64,000 nt of DNA from Monocercomonoides exilis (Eukaryota; Preaxostyla; Oxymonadida; Polymastigidae), in the NCBI GenBank assembly GCA_001643675.2, contig LSRY02000035.1:372001-436000 (forward strand). The letters are read 5' to 3'. A program made the translations under genes and the position numbers. Numbering within the stretch: position 1 is the stretch's first letter; every line of letters begins with the position of its first letter. The notes below the pieces were generated by a model. That model saw only the letters and a program-made list of their open reading frames with translations, searched no databases and was not told the DNA's origin. Positions 12,501 through 25,890 of this stretch are shown here, piece after piece.

Positions 12501-13627
12501 AGTCTTCACTTCCTGCTGGTTTTCAGAAAGCTCAATCAACACAAAATTCAAAAACATTGACAGAAGGGAAAACTCAACGTCCAAAAGGAACAGAAACGAA
12601 AAAATCATCTTCTGAAGTGGTGAAAGGCGCAAACAATTCTTCTTCAACAAGATCTTCTACCACGCCATCAACTGTAGTTGTACCTTCTCCATCACTCCAA
12701 ACACATCCTTCTTCTTCCTCTTTCACATCAAAATTATCTCAACCAAAGCATTTTTCGAAAAAAGCATCTTCGAAGTTCGGTGATTCGTCAAACAAAAAAC
12801 TGACATCTTCAACGTCAAAGCTTATAACACCAAATGCCTCTGAGAAGAATTTGTTGAAGCGATCCGACTCAAACAGCTCTGTTAAACAAGCACAGCCAAT
12901 CAAAAGTACACATCAACTGAAAAGAGTTCCATCAGATTCTTTAAAGCCAAAACAAAAGTCTGCTGCAAAGCCTTCATCCTCAATTCACACCTCATCAATT
13001 GGATCATCATCAGCTAAAAAACAAGACGCATTGCCATCCAAAAGCATTCCGGCAAAACCAAAGACCGTTGCTTTTGCTGGCATTCCCACCAATCCATCAT
13101 CATCATCATCTTCTTCTTCTTCTTCATCACATGCCTCTTCAGAAATACAACCCGCCAAGATTCCTTCTCTGTCACTTCCACAGGGCATCCGCCAGTCACG
13201 TTCTCTTTCTCGTTCTCAATCACGCTCTCCATCCAGATCCCGCTCAAACTCCTGCCCTCGTTCGCATTCCCGTTCCTGTTCGCGCTCACACTCACCTTCT
13301 CCTTCGCCTAACGATATTCTACCAGCTGTGTCTGTGAAGCGTGTGGAATCGCCTTCTGCTTCGTCGATGAAGCATCACTCTACCAGCACCCGATCACTGT
13401 CGCCTTCGCCTTCTTCAGGACAACTGACACAAGAAGACAGTCAGCTTCCAGAGGAGGAAAGGAGTTATTGCCCTAAGCATCAGTTCCATCCATCAGCGAG
13501 ATTGAGTCCAAGAGAGCAAGTTGGTTGCACTTTCAAATATTGCTATTGCTATCAGCCACCTGATGAAGTTGGAAAAGGCGAGGGAAACGAAGAGGGAGCA
13601 GAAGAACAGAAAAGGAATAACATTTGA
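3568..13627 (+). CDS. Giant WD40-repeat plus coiled-coil protein, function unknown
   Basis: Three exons, 3568-3699, 3760-3879 and 3938-13627, give 3,313 residues; the second intron starts GCATGT (GC-AG). WD-type signatures appear early and then scattered: SRDKTCRIWDLK (about 33-44), FDGKLRIWDLK (about 74-84), NELQIWNI, ELMIWDV and GTIHLWQL, so one N-terminal beta-propeller broken by insertions is likely. Within and after it lie acidic Asp/Glu runs (5050-5160, 5395-5460) and many poly-Ser tracts. Residues about 1510-2500 are an almost uninterrupted Glu/Lys/Arg-rich coiled coil of roughly 1,000 residues. The rest is Ser/Pro-rich, with an RS-like stretch near 13190-13310 and a Cys-containing tail (TFKYCYCYQPP). 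The architecture resembles large scaffold or tether proteins, but I recognise no specific orthologue. A cytoskeletal or vesicle-tether role would be a guess. All introns lie in the first 370 nt. Confidence 0.85.
5041..5160 (+). repeat. GA-rich trinucleotide tract encoding Asp/Glu
   Basis: Degenerate GAN repeats encode an acidic run of Asp then Glu between propeller-type segments of the WD40 protein. Codons mix GAT/GAC and GAA/GAG, so the tract is not a fresh perfect microsatellite. A second, shorter acidic tract lies at 5395-5460. Confidence 0.8.
5879..5923 (+). repeat. 9-bp tandem repeat (Ala-Ser-Ser)
   Basis: Five perfect copies of GCTTCTTCA lie in the WD40 gene, in frame as Ala-Ser-Ser, within a longer Ser-rich region. 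The lack of divergence suggests recent expansion by slippage. Confidence 0.85.
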
Positions 13628-14611
13628 AAACACTATCTGAAAACAACGCCATTATGTTTTTGCTATTTGACAAACATTTCACATTTATTCTGATGTAATT
13701 TTTAGTACCCTCATTTCACTTTATTTTTTTATTTCAACCAAATAATGATTATTTCATTCGTATATATTCCAAATTTTGTATATATCTCTCTTTTAATATT
13801 TAAATACGAAGCAAATTCCACATGACCATCTATGATATGCGACTTATTCATTAAGGATGTACAAATGAGAATTTAAAGATAAAACAGGAAATATCAATCG
13901 GTGTAAATATGTAACAATCAACGCAACCACAAACATTCAGCTTCAAGTCTTTTAAAACGGAAAAACGATCTGTGCATCAAGAAGCTGTGTTCAATATAAT
14001 AAAAAGAAAAAAAAAAAAACTAAAAATTAATTCACATTTTTATACTTTCTTTAAGGAAAGATGCAGTATAATACTACTGGATATCATCCTTAAGGTCAAA
14101 AACAAGGGCAAAACTTTTTGGGTTGAAATTAAAATTTAATAGAAAATTAAAATCATCTTTAAAAAAATATAACAAAATTAAAAATTATAATGTAATGTTA
14201 TGAAATATGTTAAAAATGAATGTTAAATGACAAATCTGATTAAGTTGTTCAAAATAAAACACAAAAAGCAAATTTTTTTAAAGTTGAAAGAAAAACAGAA
14301 ATAGTTCCAGTTAATAAAGATCAGCATATGCAAAAATGAAAAAAAATAAAATAATTCACATAAACAGCATTTTGTATCAACATACATCAAACAAGATAAG
14401 AAAATTAAGCAGAGCATAATTTATGTTTCTGCTTCGACAATTTTAAAATTTTTATTTATATTATGAAAGAATGAAAGAATGAAATAGAGAAGAAAAAGTA
14501 GAAGATATATAAAAAAAAACCACAAACAACAAAACAAATGCAGTTATCTCTCTCATTTTTTTTAAAATTCAAAATTAGAATTTGTTAAGAATTTTTAAAA
14601 CATTACAAAGA
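13628..14611. other. Intergenic region between convergent giant genes
   Basis: Nearly 1 kb of A/T-rich DNA separates the WD40 gene (+) from the RRM gene (-), so it holds two 3' ends. It contains A and T runs and short AT repeats. I see no exon, tRNA or inverted repeat that I can support. Confidence 0.5.
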
Positions 14612-17600
14612 TTAAGAAGTTTGAACACTGCGCTTTTCGTCGAGTTGCGATACATGTAAAGGCGAATGAGATTTAGGTGAATGTGAAGAAGGTGACTGCG
14701 TAGGCAGAGGAGAACGAGATGTTGAAGAAGAAGAAGATGATGATGACGACTGCTCAATAGACGGAGCCACTGAAGTTATATCCACAGATGAAGGTTGCGG
14801 ATATGATGATGATGATGCCAATGATGATGACTGTGATGATGGATTTTGTGAAGATGAAGCAGAAGACGAATCCTGAGTGGAGTCTTGTGCAGAGATACAA
14901 GTAGAAATACCAGCATTTTGAGCAGGCTGAGCCACAGTCGAGTCACGAGATGCTGGAATGAATGAGGTAAATGCAGTCATTGGATCAATTGGCAGAGGAA
15001 GCGGGCAGGTGCCAAAAGACGGGGCTGCCAAAGACGAGCGAGCATTTGGCACCACAGGCAGCATCCGCTGCGGATCAAACAAGGGAAGTTGGTTGAGGTG
15101 GGGTAAATAAACATCCTTTGAAGCAGGAGGAGGCTGGTACGGGGAGGAAGGAGAAGACATGGCAGATGACACAGATATTTCCTGTGAAGAGGCAGGGGTG
15201 TCTTGTGAGTGTGGATCTGAAGAGGCGGTTGGGATTGCTGTGATGGGCGAAACAGGAGACGAGGAATATGTGGAGGATGGAGAAAGCGAGGAGGATGTCT
15301 GAGAGGACAAGTGTGTGTAGCTGCTGGAGTAGCATGATGATGATGCTGATGACGAAGATGACAAAGAAGATGACCAGCCTGATGAAGATGACAAAGAACG
15401 CGATGTGTTCTGCACAAAAGGATGTTCAAAGTCTGTCAAAAGACGCCCGCGCGGCGCAGCTGCCTTGAGGGACTCGTTGATCTGTGCAATGCTCACTTCC
15501 ATGTTGGAGGAGTCCAGATGAGACAAGTCTAACATCCGTGTACCACCAACCGGAGAAGCTGAATGCCGTCTTCTCCGATGCAGTTCCCTGCTGCTGCTTC
15601 CTTCTCCACTCTTGTTGTTGCCTTTGTAATGGTGGCTGCGATGATAATTGGCTGGCTGTTGAGCAGCAGTAGTATTTCTGCCTGTTTGTTTGTGAGTTCT
15701 TCTCGATTCGTTAAGTTCTTCGCTGCTGGATGAGGCGCTTGTCTGCGATGTCAGGTTGAACAGGCTGTATTCCTGTGTCTCCTGCATCTCTTGCAACATC
15801 CTCTGATGCACACTGTTGCGCAAATGGGTATGTGTTCTGTGCTTTTTGCTGTGTTGAGTGTCTCTTTGCGCTTTTCCAGTTGCACTTGCATTTGATTGTG
15901 AGTGAGAATGAGAATGCGAATGTTCATGCGAATGCGGTGAAGACTTTGGAGTAGCTGTCAGTTTGTATCCACGCGCAATCGGAGGCAGATGTGGCAGATG
16001 CGACAGGAATGCATCATTCTGTGCTGGTGTCAGTTCAGGCATCTGCTTCGAATCATCAATATCAACCACTTGTTCATCATCATATGCTTGCTCCATCTTG
16101 TTCTGTGTGTTAAATGCTCCTTCGCTTTCAAGTTTGTCTGTGCTTTGCAGTTTGCTTGTATTTGCTAACTCTTTGTTCTCATCAGCATCTTCTTTACGCC
16201 CATGTTTCATTCCAGTTGCTGCAATCTCACTGCACTCATCATCCATCGCTCCTCTTTCCTCTGCCTCTCCCTTTGCGCCATCCTTCACTGCATTCCCGTG
16301 TAACATTGCAAGTGCCGAGAATGCAGACACGGTGGACAGCTGCGATGCCACACTCGCAGTTTCTGTGGGAGGCGAGTCAATACGCTGCATTGGAGAGTCT
16401 GTCAGTGTTGAGGCCACACTGTGTAATGAGACAGAAGAAGCAGAAGAGACAGATCTGGCGCTGGCTGACAGAGGAGAGTCTACATAAATGTCCATTCCGT
16501 CGTTTTGATATGAGGCCCTGCGTCGATGCTGCTGCTGATGCTGTGGACAAGGAAGACGATATGCATTGCTGCTCTGCTGCAACTGTATGAAAAGAGCATC
16601 TTGTGCATTTTGTGTATTCTGTGCATTCTCAACTGTCGACAACCGATCATTCTGTGATTGTAAATTGAATGACATGTGTTTGTGATAGCTATGCCCATGT
16701 CCGTATTCACTCCCATGCACATGCACATGAGTGTGTCTGTGTTTGTGTCCATTCTCATTTTGATTGTGGTGATGCTTGTGATGATGAGTGTGATTATGAT
16801 GATGTTTGTGGTGATTGTGGGTATGGTGATTGGGCTGATAGTCAACCGTTTTAGGAATATCAAATTCTTCTGCCATTTGATTATCCGTGTTCTTTGCGTT
16901 GACTTCTTTCTCAGATATCCCCATTGCAACAGAGTTCTTCGATAATTCTTCATTCATTGTGTTTTTAAACATAGATTCGCTTGCCATTTTTGTCTTCTCC
17001 TTCTCCTTCTCCTTCTTCTTTTCAATCTCTTTTGCTCTGCTCTCAGACATCACGCTCCCTTCCTTCACAGCATCATTCAACAACAAAGTTTCCTCCTCCT
17101 TTTTCAGCAGCGAAACTTCAGCTCCATCTGAATGCACATCCTCCAGTGCAGCTCTTCTATGTATTGTCCGTCCTCTCTCCATCTTCTTCCTCCGCTTCTT
17201 CTCTTTCTGCCACTCTTCATTCACCTGCCCTTTTTGTGAGTCGCCTTGCTGATGATGCTTATGCTTGGCTCCTATCCAGTTGCAGTATGGATCAACCTGC
17301 CTGTCCCACTGCACTGAGGAGCTGCTGCTGCACTCACTCTCCTCTGAAGGCGTCGACTCAATCTGATTCTGCAAGTAGCCAACATCCTGAAACAGCGTCA
17401 GAAACATCAGTCCATCTTCTTGTTTCCCTTTCTTCTTCTTCTTCTTCTTGCTATCGTTACTGTCGTTGTTGTAATGATTTTCTGAGTTGTATTCTCCTCT
17501 TTTGAGGAGCCTGTGTCTAAACCGCTTTTCTGTCTTGCCCATCGACTTTGCTTTCCTCACATATGCCTTTTGCTCTCCACCAATCACATCAAACATTGTC

Positions 17601-20600
17601 TCCTCAGATGATTCATCGTTCCCTTCCTTCGGTGTGCTTCTCTGCACATCCTGCGTCTTCGACCTCTTCCCGATCTTAGCAAAAGACGGCGCACGGAACA
17701 GATCTTCTGCTTCGTGCACTTTCCTCTTGCTTGCACTGCTTCTGCTGTCATTCCCACTCTTTCTGGCTGTGTTGCTGTCGCTGCTTCCCATTGGAAGCGA
17801 CTGGAATGAGTCAGACGAGGATGACGACGAGAGAGGGGTTGCCTGGGAGAGCTGATAGGGAGATCTCTGCTCCGATGCCCCGCTCTTCCTCGATTTGCGT
17901 GTGCTGCTGTTGGCTGACAGAGTTGGAGTGGCTGTGGCAGATGCATGTGAGTTCGTCTTAGGCGAATGAGTTGATTGCTGCTGCTGCTGCTGTTGCTTCT
18001 GTGACAAGTGAAGAGAAGGTGTCTTTGTATCGTTGCTGTTGGCCTGCTGTGTGCTTTCTGGTGACATCACTTTGTTGATAGAGTCACAATTGATTGATTT
18101 CTGCTCTTCTTCTTCTCCTTTTCCTTCAACCAACCCTCTAAGCTCATTCCCTTCACCATCATCATTATCCTGTTCTTGTTGTTGTTGTTGTTGCTGCTGA
18201 TTCCCAAATTTACCCAACTGAATCTGCTCAATCTGCTGCTGTTCATTCAGACTCAGCGAGGCAGCACCCGCCAAGAAAGAGCCATCTGCCATAAATAGCA
18301 GGCCATCACCCACTTGATCTACAATGACTGACTCTGTTTCTGTGTAGCTGGCTGCATCAGACGCCAACCTCCCATCCAAAAAGGCGTCTTCATCGACATC
18401 TGCTGCTGATATTGCCGCTGCTGTTTGATCGCTATTGAGTGACGTTCCAATGATTCTTGTGCCAGCTTTGTATGGAGAACGAGTATTATGTGCATATGAA
18501 TGGAAAGATAGCACAGGTTGCTGCCTATCATGATCAGATTTCAAGGAGGAGAGGAATTCTGCTTCCACTTCATCTGCTTCTGAACGTGTTGCATTTGTTT
18601 GGTGGCTGCCAGCATGCAACGAAGGGCCATTGGTGTATTTAGACTGTGAATGGAGCATCAGAGAAGACAAGTTAGCAGATGGCATTAAGGAAGACAGATA
18701 TGAGGAGTTGGAGATGGATGAGGAAATTGAAGAAGAAGAAGAAGAAGAGGAGGAGGAAGAGGAAGAGGAAGAGGAAGAGGAGGAAGAAGAGGCAACAAGT
18801 AATGATGCTTCTGTTGCCGTAGACTCAGCATTCTGCAAAGCGGAAGTGGACAAGCACTGTGGGATATGATACCCCTTCACCATCCCCATCCCCTTTTCAT
18901 TCCTGTTCTCCCCCTCAGAAACACAGCTATCTGGTGTGGTTGTACACTCAGGACCATTCTCACTCGACAGAGGAACAGCTGTTGACGACAAGCACTTTCC
19001 CATCTTCGTTCCAATTCCATTCGCAGATGATGATGATGATGATGATGATTGAGGCATCAATGCTTCTTTCTCACCTGGAATAGAACAGCCGAAGGGGTCT
19101 GAAGGCTTCAGATATCCAGTGGGTGACACAGATGCTGAGGCAGGAGGTGAGTCGCTGTAGACAGAAGAAGACTTGGAAGAGTAGGAGAAAGCAGAAGAAT
19201 CAGATTGGTGGAATGAGTAGCGCATTGGGACAAGCTGTGAGTCGATGGAGTAGATAGACTCTGTTTCAGAGAAAGTGGATGAGGCTGGGTCGGGTTTGTT
19301 GTTTGCAGAAGAAGAGAGATCGTAGGAGAGATGAGACGCATGAGGAACATGAGAGAGATGAGGAAGGTTAGATTGGTTGGGAAGATGAGATTGATTGGAA
19401 GAAGAGGAATGAGAAGAAGAAGAAGATGATGATGAGGAGGAGGATGAGGAAGAATCTCCAGATGGACTGCAAGAAGAAGAAGAAGAAGAAGCAGGTTTAA
19501 GAGGAACAGGGGAGACAGATGATGAAGGGGAGACAGAAGAAGACGGAGAAGGAGAATAAGAATAAGGAGAAGGGTGCATTCGTGAGGAAGCACCTTTGGG
19601 GGACAAAGGATGAGTAGAAGGCTGAGGACGTGGGGGAAGGGACGAGTTGACTGAGCGGAATGAAGTAATGGTTGAGTTCAGTTCAATGGAAGATGTTTCA
19701 TCTGCTAATACTTCTGCTGCTGCTGAAGAAGAAGAAGAAGAAGAAGAAGATGATGATGATGAAGGAGAATGAGAAGAAGGAGAATGAGAGGAGGAAGAGG
19801 AAGAAGAAGAAATAGAAGAAGAAGCAGCAGTTGACATAGTCAACGGCAAAACACGAGCAGACTGCCTTGCTTTTATATTTCTTGATGCCTGATGCTCTCT
19901 TTCCTTTGTCAGTGCATCTTCAACCAGCTTCTTCATCCTCTCTTTCTCTGCTTCTGCATCTGTTTCACGCAAATTGCCTGACAAACGAGCCATTTTCATT
20001 GAATTTGTGTCTTCCAGGTTGTCTTCATATCCACTTTCTGATTTTGGTTTGTGAGAATACTGAGATTCAGCATCTTGTATGCTTTGCACTGAGTTTGTGA
20101 CATTATCATCGTTGCTCTCAGCAACACGATGATCTTTGCCTTCACCTCTTCCTTTTCTGTCTTCTTCATTTCTAACTCTATTTTCTTCACTTCCCTCACT
20201 TCCTTCACTGAAACTGCTACTGCTGCTGATACTACTGCTACTACTACTTCCAGAAAGAGACTCATTTTCATCCAGTTCAGCTTCAGATGACAACATAGAA
20301 CCATTTCCACTATTTGTGCTCTCTTCTTCTTCTTCTTCTTCTTCTTTTTCTCCTTCTCCTTTCGCTCCTTCTCTTCCTTTTACTTCCTCCGCAAACATCT
20401 TCTTATTCCCTCTTCTTATTCCTTTTCCTTTCTTCCTTATCTCTTTCCCCGTCTCCTTCCCCATCTCTTTCTCTTTCCCTTTCCCTCTTCTCTTCTCCTT
20501 CCTCCTCCCCATCAAATGCTCATTCCGCTCATCTATACTCCTCGTCTTATGTGGCGTCCCCCGATTCCCCTTCAGCCTCTTCCCCGAAGCCAATCTTGTT

Positions 20601-21201
20601 GATCCTCCAATGTCCCTCACGAAATCCAGTGCCACATCAGACACAGCAGAAGACGCACTCATTCTTCGAATGTCGCTGTCACCGATGAGGAGAGGGAGGG
20701 TGTGTGCAGTGCAGGAGGAGGAAAGAGAGTGAGGGGGAGAGAAGGAGAGAGAGGGGGAGAGAGGAGGAGAAGAGGTAGATGTTGGATGATCAGTCAGGGA
20801 AGACAAGGAACCGGAGGTGTGGAGGGAGTGTGTGGTTGAAGAGAGGGAGATTGAAGAAGAAGAAGAAGAAGATGTTGATGACGATGAAGAAGAAGGATAA
20901 GATGCAGAGCCAGTAGCAGACAACGCATCAGAAGCACTTGAGGATGGGAGAAGAGGAAGAAGCGAAGAGGAGCGGTTTTGCTGCTGATGAGGGCGAAGAG
21001 GAAGCAAAGAAAAGGGAATAGGAGGCATACGTGATTGATCTGAATGATAATGAGGATAAGAAGAAGGAGAAGGAGAAGGAGAAGAGGAAGAGGAAGAAGA
21101 GAGAGAAGATATTCCAGTGAAGCCAGGAGAGATGGAATAAGCAGACGAGGCATTGAGGGATAAGGATGTGTTTTGTGTGATTGGTGAAATAGAGGTGGAG
21201 G

Positions 21202-21232
<31 letters not shown>

Positions 21233-24200
21233 TAATGGTGAATATGACATAACAGAATTGACATTCTGTGTGGAGCGGGACATGTTATTCCTCTCCTCTG
21301 CTGCCCCATCCACCACAGCCGAAGCAACAGAAGCTGCAGAAGCTACAGCAGCAGCAGCTGCTGTTGTTGATTGGCTGATGGCGATGTTGGGAAAGAAGCT
21401 TGGGAGCGTGACAGCGGAGTCATTGGAGTAAAGAAGAGAGCGAGGGGAAGGTACATCCATAGAGAGAAAAGAGAGAGGAGGAGAAATGGCGCAGGAGCTG
21501 TCGAGGTCATACTCATCGATGCTTTCCTTCAGGGCTGCGAGTGAGTATTCTATGTTGTTGTTGATATTGCTATTGATATTGGCATTAGCATTGGTATTGT
21601 TGTTGTTACTGAGATAAGACTCGTCATTCATGTTGTTGCCAAAGCTGAAGTTGTAGTCATAGTTGAAGTTATAACCAGAGAAATTGTTGAAATTATCTTC
21701 ATTACTGCTTTTGCTATATGCTCCTTCCATTTTTCCTTCTCTTCTTTCTTCTCCTTCTCTTTCTCCTTCTTTCTCTTTTTCTCCTTCTCCTATTTCTTCT
21801 CCTTCTCTCCTCTTCTCCCCTCTCTTGCCAAACGCCTGCCTCTCCACAGACAAAGAGCGCATTTCATTCATCGCGTCTGCATATGAGCTGACCAGCTGTG
21901 AATACAACTGCCCATTCCCTGTCACACAAAATGCATCCCCTCCTCTCAAATTCGATTGTGAGTGACTTAAGCCACTATGCTTCGGACTTCGATATCCTCC
22001 CACACTCTTTCCTCTTCCTGTCCCTCTCCCTCTTCCTCTTTCTCTTTCTCTTCCATTTCCTCTTCTTGTTCCAATTCTTGTTCTTGTTCTTGTTCTTGCT
22101 ATTCTTTGTGATAAACTCCTTTCATCTGAATCAAATCCATAAGCCTTCCACTGTCTCTTGAAATTCTGAATTATCTCTTTTATCCTCTTCTCTGTTTCAG
22201 CTTCTTCTTCTGCTTCTGTTGTTTGCGATTGAGAAGATGAATGTGATGGTGAATGTGATTGAGATTGTGATTGCGATTGCGAATTAGATTGCTTTTGTGA
22301 CTGAAGAATCTGTCTTTGCACATTCAGATAGTCTTCCTTTGCTTTCATCAGCATTTCGCGTGATTGCCAGATGTATGGCATCTTGAAGAAGGTGCATAGG
22401 AACGAGGAGGATAAGGCAAATGCCGAGGAGGAGAAGGAAGAGGAAGAGGAAGAGGAAGATGATGATGAAGCAGTTGCATTGACCACATCATCAGAAGCAT
22501 CTGTAACAGATGAAACTGTATTCATTGAGTTAACTTTCTCTTTGCCATTCATTTTCTTCTTTTTCTCCTCAGAACTTCTGCTCATACTCCCTTTACTTGA
22601 ATCATCACTTGCTTCTTTCTCTCCAACAGGCTTTGATTTCCCTGCTGTTCCAGCTTTTTGTGTGTTAACTTTACTTTCATTGCCTTTTTTCTTTGAAGTA
22701 CTTTCATTTGCAGTTTCCTTTGTCTTGTTCTTGTTCTTATTGTTCTTCTTATTCTTTTTCGTCACATTCATTTTCTCATCTTTTTCTTTCTCCTTTTCAG
22801 CTTCTAACACATTTTCTGAATTGTTCTTCTTCTTTCCTCCATAACTCATATCATTGCCTTTATCTTCCTCTTTTCCTTCCTCCATATCTCTATCAATACC
22901 TCCTTCTCTATCATTTCCTTTCCTTCCTTCTCCTTCTCTTTCTCCTTCTCTTTCTCCTTTCCCTTCTCCTTTTCCCTTCCACAAGCAAACCGGCTTCAGC
23001 ACTCTATCCACATATGCCACAGGCACCTCCTCTTTGAACAGCATCAGATGGGCAGCAATACAGCGCTTGGCAACAATCACACTGAATGTGCTGCAGGAGA
23101 GGCGACGGCGCAATGAATGGTCCGAAGATAACTTCAGCACTGCTTGCTGGTTGGCTGGGGTGAGGAGAGAAGAAGAGGAAGAGGAAGAGGAGGAGGAGGA
23201 GGAAGAAGAAGAAAGAGATAAAGAAGGAGATAAAGAAGAGAAGAATTCAGAAGCAAGAAGACAATTGCGCTGTAAGGGAGGCAAAGTTGGCATAGACGAT
23301 GCTTCAGTTCCCTTGTAGAAGGGCAGCTTCATCCTTCTTCTTCTCAGTTCTTTTCTGTCAAATGCATATTTTTTGATGCTGCTGACATGATTGTGATTAT
23401 TGATGCTATTGTCATTTCCTTTCTTCTCTTCTCCTTTTCCTTCTCCTTCCTCTTCCTCCTCCTCTCCCTCTTCTTCTTCCTCTCCCTCTTCTTCCGCACT
23501 CTCATCATCAGCATCAGTATCCATGTAACACTCCAGCAGATTGCTTAGTCCACATATCTTGTTCAGACACCCAATGGAAAGAGGACAGTCCATCAGCTCA
23601 ATCAACATACGCTTCAGTTTCAGCGCATCTGGTGATAGCTCTTGCGGTTTGCTGTGCTTTTTGTGGGGATATATGAGAGAAGAGGAAGAAGAGGAAGAGG
23701 AAGAGGAAGAGAAGGAATGAGGTTGTGACAATAGTAATGATTGTTGTTGCTGTTGTTTCTGATCAAGAAGGGTATTTTGTGTTCTTGTTGATATCATCTT
23801 GTCTAATTCTCCTCTTTCTCTTCTTTCTCCTCTTTCTCTTTCTCCTTCCTCTTTTGAACTTATAGATAAACCTGTTCCTTCCATTGAAAAACCAAATTGT
23901 TGTGCAGATGCATCTTCTTGATTGTCATCTGTTTGTTCTATTGATCCTATCTGTGGTATCATAGACACATCCACAATTGCTCTTGAATTAGCTTCTCTTT
24001 CTCCTTCTTTTCTTTCTCCTCTTTCTCCTCTTTTTCCTTCTCCTTCTCCTTTCTCCATTAAAACTCCATCTTTATCAATAACCTTATCCTTCATAGCTTT
24101 ATTGCTTCCTCTATCTTCTTCACTGCCAATTCTTTGTTTTCCTTCACACCCACTTATTGTCATTGAATCTACATTCAAAATGCCTTCGTCACATATTCCA

Positions 24201-25859
24201 GTGGCTTTGCCATAACTTTCCCCTTGTTGGAGCAAACCTGAAGAAGAATCAGAGGTTGTGAGAGAATTGTTACAAGAATCATAAGAAATGTTATGATTAT
24301 TGGTATTATTATATGGATTGTTATTATTATTATTACCAGAATCAACAGAGTTATTTGATTCAACAGAATTATCTGAATAGCTCATATGTTTTGAATGAGC
24401 ATAGGTTGTGCTTTGTGTTTGGAGGGAGGAAGACAACAGTGTGGGTGCTGGAGAAAGCTCAGAGAAGGAGACGGTTGGAGTGTGTGAGGAAGAAGAAGAA
24501 GAAGATGATGATGACGACGACGAAGGAGAAGAGGAAGGTGAAGGAGAAGCAGTAGAAGAAGCAGAATTAGAAGAAGAAGAAGAAGAAGAAGAAGAAGAAA
24601 TAGAAGCAGAAGCAGAAGCTGAAGCTGAAGCCGAAGTTGAGCCTAAAGCAGAGGCAGAGGCAGAGATAGAGTGGAGATGGGGAGAAGAATAAGTCAAAGA
24701 GCCAGAAGAGAGCAAAGAGATAGAGGACGTTCTGGATGTTTGGCCAGAGGTGAGTGAAGGGGAATACACAGAAGATATGGATGAGGAAGAAGCTATTGAA
24801 GCAGAAGCAGAAGAGGAAGAGGAGGAAGAAGAGGAAGAAAAGGAGGAAGAGGAAGAAGAAAAAGGAAATGAAGAAGAGGAAGAAGGAGAAAGAGAAGGAG
24901 GAACGGAAGGAGAAGAAGCAGTAGAGAAAGCAGAGGAAGAGTAAACAGATTGAGAATGAGAATGAGAACGGGAATGGGCAGAAGGAGAGGAGGAAGAAGA
25001 GGAAGAAGGAGAAGGTGAAAGAGAAAGAGAAGAAGAAGAAGAAGAGGAGGAGGAGGAAGAAGAAGAAGATCCTATGCTGTTTGTAGAATGATGCAGTAGT
25101 TGCTTTTGAAGAAGTTGTTGTGATTGTGATTGTGATTGCAATTGCAATTGAGATTGAGAAAGAGGAAGAGAAGAAGAAAAAGAAAGTGAATGAGAATGAG
25201 AAGGGAGAGGAGGAAGAAGAAACTGTTGAGTCGGCTGAAGAGGAAGAAGAAGAGAAGAATTAATTGGGAATGGAGCACAATTAGAAGACATATTCATGGG
25301 GAGGGCAGAAGATGAGGTTGCAACCGAAGAATTTGGGTTTGTAATGCTTGCGATGTTGCTATTGCCAGCAATTGAAGAAGAAGAAGAAGAAGAAGAAGAA
25401 GAAATGACAGAAGAAGAAGGAGCAATGGAAGAAGAAGCAGAGGTGGAAGGAACATTTGTATTGGACGCTGAGAGAGAAGGAGAAGGAGAAGAAGAAGAAG
25501 AAGAAGAAGTTGGCGAAGAGGAAGAAGCTAACGATGACAATGAAATAGAAGAGGAAGAAGAAGAAGAAGATGATGATGAATCAATAGTATTAGCAGTGTT
25601 GAGAGTGTTAAGAGAGGTAGCAGAGTAGATGGAGGCAGAGGTGGGTGTGCTGGCAGAAGAGGAAGAGGCTGAGGCAGTGGCAGAGATGGTTGGAGATGGA
25701 AGATCAATTGAAGAAGAAGAAGAAGAAGAAGATGATGATGATGAGGAGGAGGAGGAAGAAGAGGAGGAGGAAAAAGGAAGAATATCAGAAATCTGTAATT
25801 GTTGTTGTGATTGTGGTTGGAGAAGAAGATGAGGATGAGGATGAGGAATGGAATGAGGA

Positions 25860-25890
<31 letters not shown>

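Noticed and set aside
13628-14611. tRNA or other small RNA genes in spacers
   Set aside because: I looked for tRNA A/B-box and T-loop patterns in this and the other spacers and found none that I could support by eye.
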